NCBI GenBank assembly: GCA_002842465.1
Contig: PHDA01000007.1
Span: 30,770-94,769, forward strand
Length of the DNA: 64,000 nt
Source of the DNA: Bacteroidetes bacterium HGW-Bacteroidetes-7
Lineage (GTDB): Bacteria; Bacteroidota; Bacteroidia; Bacteroidales; UBA932
Direction: 5' to 3'
Shown here: piece by piece, positions 1 through 8,657 of the stretch
How the letters are laid out: each line of letters starts with the position of its first letter
How positions within the stretch are numbered: the first letter of the stretch is position 1
Position numbers and translations under genes: made by a program
The notes under the pieces: model-generated
The model's input: the letters and a program-made list of their open reading frames with translations, nothing else
What the model was told of the DNA's origin: nothing
Database searches by the model: none

Positions 1-1
1 T

Positions 2-85
2 GCAGGTGGAAGAATTGTTTATATGGATACAAACAACTCTTTAAACGACTTTTATGTAAGAGAGAGCCAATCTATAAAAGAATAG
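2..85 (+). CDS. 3' end of an upstream CDS truncated by the window edge (...AGGRIVYMDTNNSLNDFYVRESQSIKE*)
   Basis: Open frame from base 2 to TAG at 83-85, immediately upstream of and co-directional with the next gene. Confidence 0.6.
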   Translation, partial: AGGRIVYMDTNNSLNDFYVRESQSIKE

Positions 86-100
86 TTAAAAAACAGGATT

Positions 101-1720
101 ATGAAAATAAATAATAAATATATAATTATCATATCTGCACTCTTTCTTTCACAGTTGTTTGTTTATACCACAGCAACAGCACAGGGGAAGAGAAAGGTGC
201 AGGAGAAGTGCCTTTATCACTTTGACGATCTTCAGAGGAAACAAACTTGGACTGACAGTTATAACGCTGCCGGATTACATTTTATTGACTTCAATAACTC
301 ATCATTTGTAGAGGCATATATGGGTAAAAACGACGGCCCTTTCGTAAAGTATTACGAATCGGACAACAGTTTTAATTTCGGCTTAAGAACAGCCTCTTAT
401 ACAAAGATTAAGAAAACAACGTTCTATGGAAAAATTGACTACAATAATTTCCGTGGTCAGGATATGACATGGAGTGGTCTTATTTATCCGGAAAGATACC
501 TCCTTTCTGTTGCTGACGACAGACCTGCGGAAAAGAGGAAAGAGAGTTACAAATTAACCGGAGGTTTCTCTTCTCCAATTGCTGACAATTTGTTGTTTGG
601 ACTCCAGATTAATTATGAGACTGCAGACCTTGCAAAGATGAAAGACTTAAGACATTCAACAAAGCTTTTGGATTTTGAGGTAACAGGAGGTCTTATATTT
701 AAAACCAGCATGTTCAATTTTGGTGCTAACTACTATTACAGAAAGTTTCATGAAAATGTAAACTTTTCAAAAATTGCCGAAGATGAAGTGCTTTATAACG
801 GGTATTTACTTAAGGGACTTTGGTTTGGAATGAATGACATTTGGAACCAAGATGGACTAAACCTATCAAGGCCTTTTGTAGATGTTATCAAAGGAGGATC
901 TGTTCAGGTTGAGTATGTAAATGACAGCTTCAGGTTCCATAATGAGTTTACATACAAAAGTCAGGAGGGAGTCTCTGGACCGGGTGCAGACAGAGCATAC
1001 ACTCAGTCAGATGCAGTAACTTACGAATACAAAGGTGTTGCTCAATTTGAGACAGACGAAACCAGACACTACCTCAAAGTTAAGACAAATTACACCGAAG
1101 GAACCAGCTACGACAAAATCACCAGTACCGAAAGAATCGGAGGTATTACCGTTGTGTATTATTACGGCCTTAACAAAACATTCGCAAAAAACACTTTTGA
1201 TTTGAATGCTGAATATGAACTTGCACTTGGTAAATTCAAATGCAGTCCTGAATGGAACTTCAAAGCTGGTTACAGCTACTCTTCCGTTGCCGGATTAAGT
1301 TCACTGATAAGCCCTTTCTACTTTAGTCAGGACTATCAGATCACCTCTAGTTATGGTAAGGTAACCAAAAACTTCTTGTTTAAAAGTGGAATGATTGATT
1401 TGTCATTACTAGGTGGATACAGCGTTGGAAGCGGATCTAGACTCACTGAGCACATTGCTCCAGGTGCGTCAGATCAGATTTCCGATGATATTATCCCTTT
1501 TCAACAAGCTGAAATGCTAAACCGTGAGTACGAATTCTTGACCAAAGGTAAGATGTTTGGCGAAGTTGGATTCAGATATTCAAAATTTGTCATGACAAAA
1601 AGAACCGCCGGTTCAATTTATCTTGACACCAAATACTCCTTCACATCGGCGTCAGACCTGAAGTACCACACCGGAGGCAACGCCGGAATTTTCAGCCTGG
1701 CACTAGGTTACTCATTCTAA
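101..1720 (+). CDS. DUF6850-like outer membrane beta-barrel protein
   Basis: ORF with signal peptide, aromatic/alternating beta-barrel-like sequence ending in GYSF. Confidence 0.7.
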   Translation: MKINNKYIIIISALFLSQLFVYTTATAQGKRKVQEKCLYHFDDLQRKQTWTDSYNAAGLHFIDFNNSSFVEAYMGKNDGPFVKYYESDNSFNFGLRTASYTKIKKTTFYGKIDYNNFRGQDMTWSGLIYPERYLLSVADDRPAEKRKESYKLTGGFSSPIADNLLFGLQINYETADLAKMKDLRHSTKLLDFEVTGGLIFKTSMFNFGANYYYRKFHENVNFSKIAEDEVLYNGYLLKGLWFGMNDIWNQDGLNLSRPFVDVIKGGSVQVEYVNDSFRFHNEFTYKSQEGVSGPGADRAYTQSDAVTYEYKGVAQFETDETRHYLKVKTNYTEGTSYDKITSTERIGGITVVYYYGLNKTFAKNTFDLNAEYELALGKFKCSPEWNFKAGYSYSSVAGLSSLISPFYFSQDYQITSSYGKVTKNFLFKSGMIDLSLLGGYSVGSGSRLTEHIAPGASDQISDDIIPFQQAEMLNREYEFLTKGKMFGEVGFRYSKFVMTKRTAGSIYLDTKYSFTSASDLKYHTGGNAGIFSLALGYSF

Positions 1721-1747
1721 AACGACTAACACGCTATATTTCAAAAG

Positions 1748-1780
1748 AGGACGCCCCAGGGTGTCCTCTTTTTTTATTTT
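1748..1780 (+). terminator. Rho-independent terminator after the barrel gene
   Basis: aagaggacgcccc/agggtgtcctctt hairpin followed by a T-rich run. Confidence 0.75.
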
Positions 1781-1816
1781 TTTATACATAATAACTTAAA
1801 TTGCTTTGTGAATTGT

Positions 1817-2031
1817 AAAAAGCTCATCAAAAAGCAACATCTGTTTTTTAGCTAATTTTCTGAAGCGCTTTTCGGAAAAAGGCTGAGGACCGTTCAACGA
1901 CCAAAGGGAGGCGTTCCGCAAGCCCCGAAAAACGCAAAGAAAAAAGCGTTAAGAAAAACTGCGTTGCGCTTGATGAGCTCTTTCAAGCAAAAGCAATGCG
2001 CTTGATGAGCTTTTTCAAGCAAATGCGATAA
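1817..2031. repeat. Unexplained intergenic element with a 32-nt tandem repeat and a distal inverted copy
   Basis: tgcgcttgatgagct(c/t)tttcaagcaaa at 1965 and 1997; aaaaagctcatca at 1817-1829 is the exact reverse complement of 2003-2015. Confidence 0.6.
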
Positions 2032-2037
2032 CAAAAA

Positions 2038-2065
2038 AAGGACACCCAAGGTGTCCTCTTTTGTT
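2038..2065. terminator. Second hairpin terminator (ggacacc caa ggtgtcc tctttt)
   Basis: Same stem core as the 1748 terminator; T-rich tail on + strand. Confidence 0.65.
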
Positions 2066-2089
2066 CTAGTGGTTCGATTACTGTTGTAA

Positions 2090-2114
2090 GTGTCAGCAAA
2101 GGAAAACTTTGGCT
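2090..2114 (+). repeat. 25-nt perfect repeat, copy 1 (gtgtcagcaaaggaaaactttggct)
   Basis: Identical to 11593-11617. Confidence 0.85.
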
Positions 2115-2129
2115 CCCAAAATAAAATCT

Positions 2130-4301
2130 CTAAAAAACGATATTCATTTCGTTGATAAGATGTCCCGCACCGGCGTACTTATCAATAACCCACAACACGT
2201 ATCTGATGTCAACACAAACAGATTTGCAATAGCCCTCAACGTAGTAAACATCACCAGCCATAGACTCACGATTACCGTCAAAGGCAAGACCTATGATTTC
2301 ACCATTGCCGTTCATAACTGCACTTCCTGAGTTACCGCCTGTGATATCGTTATCTGAAAGGAAGTTTATATAAAGCACACCATTTGTGCCCCATCTGCCC
2401 CAATCTCCCTTTTCGAGGGCAGCTTTAAGGTCGGGCTTAATCTTGAATTCATAATCGTTAGGATTTTGCTTTTCAAGAATACCTGTTGAAGTAGTTAAAT
2501 AGTGGTAGTAAACAGCATCTTTAGCCTTAATACCACCTACTTCACCAAAGGTAAGACGCATTGTTGAATTTGCATCGGGATAGATGTTATCGCCCTTTTC
2601 TATCTGCATTTCATACATGGCCCTCACATAATCACCTCTATCCTTTGCCGGGTCAAGATTTGCCACCTTAAGTAAAGAGTCCTCCATTGCATTATACTCT
2701 CTGATTCCGATTGTTTTCGCAACATCAATAATAGGGTCAGAGGTAATGTCACTTATTGTTCTCTTAGAATTAAAGAAATCATTCAGCCTCTCTTTTGAAG
2801 TGATAATGCTATTATCATACACAAAGTCAACAAGTTTGTCGCCGTCACCATTAAATTTTGCAAGAAGGTTGACAAAAGCCTGGTCATAGAAACTAACAGG
2901 AACCTCTTTAAGATAGTATCTGATCATCACCTTAAACAACTCTCTGTCGGCTTCTGGCTCCAGTTCACTTAATGTCTTAAGAGCAATATCCCTGAAATTT
3001 GAAATCTCCTTATCTTCAAGAGTAAACTCCTCTTTTTTGGCTCTGGTTAATGTTGAGACAAGACCCTGAAAGCGTTGGCCAAGACCTATTAGTTCGGCAC
3101 CTCTCACCATAGATTCCCTGAAGTATTCCCTTACCTTGGTAATGTCTGCCTTAATTGCGTAGGCCTTTTTGAGATTGTCAAGAATGTTACCGTATTTATC
3201 TGCTCTCTTTGAGTCAGACATAATCCACTCCTGCAGCAATTTCTCTCTCCCTTCCAGCTCCTCAATTACATTAAAACGATCAACACATAGATTTTCCCAT
3301 TTGGCATAATCGGTGTAGTTGCTAATTCCAAAATACTTATCTGCATATTTTAGTCTGATTTCATCAGATGTATCCATGTATTTTTTCCACACCTCAAGCT
3401 TAGACCTCCTCACTCCGCTAATAACCGGATTAAGAATATCAAACTTCTCTCTGAGTTCAAAAGATGACATATATCTGTTTGTTCTTCCCGGATAACCGAG
3501 AACCATCGTGAAGTCATCCTCTTTTACACCTTTTGCAGATACTGTAAGGAATCTTTTCGCCTCCATTGGAACATTCTCCGCTGAATATTCCGCAGGTTTA
3601 CCGTTTGCAGATGCATAAACCCTATACATTGCAAAGTCTCCTTTGTGCTGAGGCCAGCCCCAATTGTCGGTTTCTCCTCCGAATGAACCTATTGAAACAG
3701 GGGGAGCTCCTACAAGTCTCACATCTGAATAGGTTTCATAAAAATAGAGATAGTATTTTGAACCCCTCCACATTGATGAAAGCCCCTTCTCATAAGGGAC
3801 GTTATCGAATTTCTTTTCGATTATGCCCGAAACTTTGTTCATGAAGAAGAGTCCTCTTGGCCCTGCGGCATCAAGACTGTCTATAATCTTGGTTACCACT
3901 TCGGTTACATCCATAACGCTTCTGAGAAAGGTAACACTTTTACCTTTAATTGGAACCTCGTCGCTCAAGTTCATTGCCCAGAAGCCATCCTCCAAATAGT
4001 TCTTATCCGGAGTACTAAGTGAGTGAATATCACCGTATGCACAGTGATGATTTGTAATCATGAGGCCTTTAGGAGAGATAATGCTTCCGCTGCACATACC
4101 TCCATCTATAGCCACAATTGCGTCAGTAAGGGCACCACCCTCTACATTGTAGATTTCGCCCGGTTTAAGTTTAAGGCCTTTATTTGCCATAAGTTCATAC
4201 AGCTGTTTATCCAGAAGATTTACCAGCCACATGCCCTCATCTGCAAATGATTTTGTTGCTATTAATAAAATAACAAACAAAAGGGTTAATAATTTTTTCA
4301 C
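2130..4301 (-). CDS. S46 family dipeptidyl-peptidase (DPP7-like)
   Basis: Signal peptide, TNHHCAYGDIHSLSTP catalytic His region, GGNSGSAV catalytic Ser region, AFDGN motif. Confidence 0.93.
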   Translation of the reverse strand: MKKLLTLLFVILLIATKSFADEGMWLVNLLDKQLYELMANKGLKLKPGEIYNVEGGALTDAIVAIDGGMCSGSIISPKGLMITNHHCAYGDIHSLSTPDKNYLEDGFWAMNLSDEVPIKGKSVTFLRSVMDVTEVVTKIIDSLDAAGPRGLFFMNKVSGIIEKKFDNVPYEKGLSSMWRGSKYYLYFYETYSDVRLVGAPPVSIGSFGGETDNWGWPQHKGDFAMYRVYASANGKPAEYSAENVPMEAKRFLTVSAKGVKEDDFTMVLGYPGRTNRYMSSFELREKFDILNPVISGVRRSKLEVWKKYMDTSDEIRLKYADKYFGISNYTDYAKWENLCVDRFNVIEELEGREKLLQEWIMSDSKRADKYGNILDNLKKAYAIKADITKVREYFRESMVRGAELIGLGQRFQGLVSTLTRAKKEEFTLEDKEISNFRDIALKTLSELEPEADRELFKVMIRYYLKEVPVSFYDQAFVNLLAKFNGDGDKLVDFVYDNSIITSKERLNDFFNSKRTISDITSDPIIDVAKTIGIREYNAMEDSLLKVANLDPAKDRGDYVRAMYEMQIEKGDNIYPDANSTMRLTFGEVGGIKAKDAVYYHYLTTSTGILEKQNPNDYEFKIKPDLKAALEKGDWGRWGTNGVLYINFLSDNDITGGNSGSAVMNGNGEIIGLAFDGNRESMAGDVYYVEGYCKSVCVDIRYVLWVIDKYAGAGHLINEMNIVF

Positions 4302-4494
4302 GTTAAAGTAGTTTATAATGAGTTAATAAATGGAATCCGAAAGTTACAAAACGAAATGAAAAAGAAATTTGTAATTAAAATTTCCTTAATAAAAAGAGAT
4401 ATTCATTTGCAAAAAAACCTTATTAGTACTATATCTTAAGCAAATTTAACTATTTTTGTGGATACTACTTTTAAAATTTAATTAACCCTTCAAA

Positions 4495-6435
4495 ATGAAA
4501 AACATGAAGAAAAATTGGTTCCGCCATTTAATACAGTGGGGAACACTTCTGGCAATTATCATTATCCTAACGAAGATGTTCGGAAATGAGACTGCCGATC
4601 CGGAGGCATACTGTCCTTTCGGAGGTATCCAGACATTAGCAACCTATCTTGTAGCCGGCTCAATGGCATGCAGCATGACTGCAACACAAATCATGATGGG
4701 TATCGTTCTGGCAATTGGTGTTATTTTATTCAGCAAGCTGTTTTGCGGCTACCTATGTCCTTTGGGCTGGGCAACCGAGCAATTGGCCAAACTGCGTAAA
4801 AAACTAAAAGTTAAAGAGATTGTCATAAACTATGGCACAATTGCAGACAAACTACTGAGACTGCTTAAGTATGTTCTCCTATTCTGGATTTTCTACACGA
4901 CAGTGTCAAGTTCAGAGTTATTCTGCAAAAATTTTGACCCTTATTATGCAGCCGCTACCGGATTCAAAGGAGAACTAACAATGTGGATGGCTGTTCTGGC
5001 CATTGCTGTTTTCATCCTTGGAAACTTCTTCATCAAAATGTTCTGGTGCAAATATCTTTGCCCGCTTGGAGCATTAAGCAACATTTTCAAGTATGCAATT
5101 ACATTTGCTGTACTTGTGGGTATTTTTGCTCTTGTAAACCTAGCAGGACTTGCTGTATCGTGGGTTTATCTTCTGGCTGCCGCTTCAATTATCGGATATC
5201 TTTGGGAGGTTCTTTATCTCGAGGTTAAAGTTTTCCCTCTTTTGAAGGTTGTAAGATCTACAGAGAAGTGTAACGATTGCGGTATTTGTGCTAAAAAATG
5301 CCCTTACGGAATTGATGTTGACAAAGTTGGTGCTGTTAAAAATGTAGATTGCAACCTTTGCGGAGAGTGTATTGCAAGCTGCAACCAGGATGCTCTTACT
5401 TTTGGAGGCAAGAAGAGCTTACGCTGGTTACCTGCTATTCTTACATTTGTTCTCTTTGGAGTAGCCTTTTGGCTGGGAAGTACAATGGAACTTCCAACAA
5501 TTGATGAAAGATGGGGAGATGAAGCTAATCACAGTCAGCTAGAAAAAGCAAGAGTTGAAGGACTTCGTTCTGTTAAGTGCTACGGAAGTTCGATGGCATT
5601 TGCTGCTACTCTTAAGAAAATACCTGGTGTTTATGGAGTTGCAACGTTTGTAAAACATTCAAACGTAGACATCTATTTCAACCCGGCAGAAGTAACCGAA
5701 GAGAAAATACGAGAACTGATTTATATTCCTTCGAAATTTAAAATAGCAACCCCTCCTAAAGATGTTCAAAACATCAAAGTTATAACCATCTTCACAGAAA
5801 AGATGTACGACAGGATGGACCCTAACTATTTGGGTCTTCAGTTTAGGAATACAGGTAAAGGTTATTATGGACTTGAAACAGAATATTCATGCCCATTAAC
5901 AGTAAGACTATACATGGACATGGATGAGCCTGTTGACGAGAAGTTCTTCAAAGAGATGGTTGAGATGAAGGAGCTGGAGATGCTAGTTCACGGTGGAGGT
6001 ACCAATATCGTTAAAGTTGATTTCGAATATATTGGAATATCTGATGTTGTTGATACAATCTCAAGAAGAGAGTTTCTTATTCGCCAGTTTACAACCTTCT
6101 CTGTTCCTTTCAAGAGCAATCAAGAGGAGTGGGCCGGTAAAAACGAAGCTGTCTATGAGCTTGTTTATCCAGATCTTGACAAACCACTAATTACAAGAAA
6201 CTTACCATTTTTATCAAATCATTTGTCACAAATACCGGGCTTTATTTCAATAGAGACCCTGGTTAACGAAAATGACGAATATTGCTTTAGAATTACCTAC
6301 TCAAAAGATGCACTTGATGATGACAAAATCTGGGAGGTTCTAAACAGAAGCAAATGGACTATCAAAAACAGAGAAGGCGTAATGGAAGAGGTTGATCCAA
6401 AATTCTCATTTAAAGAGATGGGAGCTACCAAATAG
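4495..6435 (+). CDS. NapH/CcoG-like polytopic 4Fe-4S membrane protein with C-terminal HMA-like domain
   Basis: CGYLCPLG and CKYLCPLG motifs, CNDCGICAKKCPYGID and CNLCGECIASC clusters, VKCYGSSMAFAATLKKIPGVYGVATF. Confidence 0.85.
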   Translation: MKNMKKNWFRHLIQWGTLLAIIIILTKMFGNETADPEAYCPFGGIQTLATYLVAGSMACSMTATQIMMGIVLAIGVILFSKLFCGYLCPLGWATEQLAKLRKKLKVKEIVINYGTIADKLLRLLKYVLLFWIFYTTVSSSELFCKNFDPYYAAATGFKGELTMWMAVLAIAVFILGNFFIKMFWCKYLCPLGALSNIFKYAITFAVLVGIFALVNLAGLAVSWVYLLAAASIIGYLWEVLYLEVKVFPLLKVVRSTEKCNDCGICAKKCPYGIDVDKVGAVKNVDCNLCGECIASCNQDALTFGGKKSLRWLPAILTFVLFGVAFWLGSTMELPTIDERWGDEANHSQLEKARVEGLRSVKCYGSSMAFAATLKKIPGVYGVATFVKHSNVDIYFNPAEVTEEKIRELIYIPSKFKIATPPKDVQNIKVITIFTEKMYDRMDPNYLGLQFRNTGKGYYGLETEYSCPLTVRLYMDMDEPVDEKFFKEMVEMKELEMLVHGGGTNIVKVDFEYIGISDVVDTISRREFLIRQFTTFSVPFKSNQEEWAGKNEAVYELVYPDLDKPLITRNLPFLSNHLSQIPGFISIETLVNENDEYCFRITYSKDALDDDKIWEVLNRSKWTIKNREGVMEEVDPKFSFKEMGATK

Positions 6436-6479
6436 CGCGTCACTGTCCTTACATTATTATTTACATACAATTAACAGTT

Positions 6480-8648
6480 ATGAAATACATTTCAAAAACT
6501 GTTGCACTCCTTATTCTGCTCTCGATATTCAGTATATCGAGAGCAGATGAGGGGATGTGGCTTATAAATCTCCTTGAAAAAAATCTTGCTAACAAGATGA
6601 AAGAGGCGGGTCTGAAAATTGACCCCAAATTAATATATGATGAAAACGCTGCAACGATTACCGATGCAGTAGTAGCACTCGATTTCGGTTGTACCGGAAG
6701 TATGATATCAAACGAAGGTCTGCTTATAACAAACCACCACTGCGCATACGGAGACATTCACTCCTTGAGCACACCTGAGAAGAACTACCTTGAAGATGGT
6801 TTCTGGGCAATGACCAGAGGTGAAGAAAAGCACATAAAGGGCAAGTCGGTTTTCTTTCTAAGAAAGGTTATCGATGCAACTGATGAGGTTAAGGTTGTTG
6901 CAGACTCCTTAAGATCTCTTGGACAGGGTGCCGGCATGAGGAGAATTTCATCGGTAATTGAGAGAAGGCACAACACAAGAAGCGGAATGGAGACTATGCT
7001 TATGTCTATGTGGAGAGGATCAAAATACTATATTTTCTTTTACGAAGTATATACAGATATCCGCCTTGTAGGAGCACCTCCTGTTTCAATTGCTGCCTAT
7101 GGCGGTGACACAGACAACTGGGAGTGGCCTCAGCACAAAGGAGACTTTGCACTGTACAGAGTTTACGCAAACACAGATGGCAAACCGGCGGCCTATTCAG
7201 AATCTAATGTTCCACTGATACCTAAAAAGATACTTTCAATTTCTACAAAAGGAGTTAAGGAGGGAGATTTTTCAATGGTTATAGGATTCCCCGGCAGAAC
7301 CAACAGATACAACTCCTCTTTTGGAGTTTATGAAAAAGAGAAGGTTTCAAACCCTGTAACTGTAAAGCTAAAGGAGAACAAACTTAGGATAATGAACAGC
7401 TTCATGGAGCAAGATCCTAATACCAGGCTGGTTTATGCAGACCACTACTTTGGCAACAGTAATGTTCAGGAGTACACAGCAGGTGAGGTTTATAACTTCA
7501 GACGTTTTGGCGTTGTTAACATAAACAAACAAAAGGAACAAGAGTTACAGGCCTGGATTGATGCTAATCCTGAAAGAAAAGCAAAGTGGGGCGATCTGCT
7601 CAAAAAACTCGAAGAGAATTACAAAACTCGCGAAAGTCTCACCCGCCAGAAATTTTATTTCAGAGAGACACTCGTGTCAGGTCAGGGATTTGTATACCTA
7701 GGCAACCGTTCTAACTCATTAAGAACTGCTCAGGAGAGAGAGAATGTAGATACATTAAGAGTTGGATCTCCTCACCACCGTACTCTGATAAATAACATTG
7801 AAAGAGGTTATGAAGCAAGCGTTCTTGAGGTAGAGAAAGAGCTGATGAAATACCAGTTGAGAGAATTTTTCGCTAACGTTTCACGTGAATATTGGGGAGA
7901 AAACCTGTCAATGATGTTTGATAAGTTTAATGGTAGTGCAGAAGCAATTACTGAGTATGTTTTTGCAAACTCAATATTGCTTAACCCTGAAAAATTCCGT
8001 GAGGCAGTTAAAAAAGATCAGCCGATTACACTGTTTGTTGACGATCCACTTCCACTACTTACCCGATCTGCAAAAATTACCGAATTCAACCAGGAGGAGA
8101 GTGAATTGATGGGAGGAAATGATATAAATAGCCTGGAAGCACAATACACCAGAGCAATGTACCAGATGAACATGGAAAAGGGAAGAGTTCAATATCCCGA
8201 CGCAAACTCAACAATGCGTTTGACATATGGAACAGTAGGCCCAATCACCCCTTCAGATGGTATTCATTACAGCGCTCAAAGTACCACTCAAGGCTTTTTT
8301 GATAAATACAACCCCGACAGTTATGAATTCAACATCAAACCCGAAGTTTTGGCCCTTTTAAAGGCCGGCGACTGGGGCAGATGGGGACAAAAGGGTAAGA
8401 TGTATGTGAACTTCCTAACCAATAATGATATTACCGGCGGTAACTCAGGAAGCCCTGTGCTAAATGCCAGAGGTGAATTGATAGGTCTTGCTTTCGATGG
8501 AAATAAAGAGTCACTTGCGGGTGATGCTTACTTCCATCCCGAAATGAACAAATGTGTCAATGTAGATATCAGATATGTCCTTTGGGTCATTGAAAAATAC
8601 GCAAAGGCAGACCATCTGATTAAAGAGATGAAATTCTCGACTAAATAA
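6480..8648 (+). CDS. S46 family dipeptidyl-peptidase (DPP7-like), second paralog
   Basis: TNHHCAYGDIHSLSTP, GGNSGSPVLNARGELIGLAFDGN. Confidence 0.93.
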   Translation: MKYISKTVALLILLSIFSISRADEGMWLINLLEKNLANKMKEAGLKIDPKLIYDENAATITDAVVALDFGCTGSMISNEGLLITNHHCAYGDIHSLSTPEKNYLEDGFWAMTRGEEKHIKGKSVFFLRKVIDATDEVKVVADSLRSLGQGAGMRRISSVIERRHNTRSGMETMLMSMWRGSKYYIFFYEVYTDIRLVGAPPVSIAAYGGDTDNWEWPQHKGDFALYRVYANTDGKPAAYSESNVPLIPKKILSISTKGVKEGDFSMVIGFPGRTNRYNSSFGVYEKEKVSNPVTVKLKENKLRIMNSFMEQDPNTRLVYADHYFGNSNVQEYTAGEVYNFRRFGVVNINKQKEQELQAWIDANPERKAKWGDLLKKLEENYKTRESLTRQKFYFRETLVSGQGFVYLGNRSNSLRTAQERENVDTLRVGSPHHRTLINNIERGYEASVLEVEKELMKYQLREFFANVSREYWGENLSMMFDKFNGSAEAITEYVFANSILLNPEKFREAVKKDQPITLFVDDPLPLLTRSAKITEFNQEESELMGGNDINSLEAQYTRAMYQMNMEKGRVQYPDANSTMRLTYGTVGPITPSDGIHYSAQSTTQGFFDKYNPDSYEFNIKPEVLALLKAGDWGRWGQKGKMYVNFLTNNDITGGNSGSPVLNARGELIGLAFDGNKESLAGDAYFHPEMNKCVNVDIRYVLWVIEKYAKADHLIKEMKFSTK

Positions 8649-8657
8649 TCTGAAAAG

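Noticed and set aside
1965-2031. CRISPR array
   Set aside because: Only two abutting repeat copies with no spacers and no cas genes in the window.
2109-2330. 73-aa ORF covering repeat copy 1 and the S46 3' end
   Set aside because: Mostly antisense to the S46 C-terminus; no start context and no recognisable product.
3566-3844. Listed ORF on the strand opposite the S46 gene
   Set aside because: Fully antisense to a well-supported CDS with no family resemblance; the same applies to other nested ORFs (e.g. 4023-4250, 11735-11917, 14134-14526, 16609-16905, 45742-46026).
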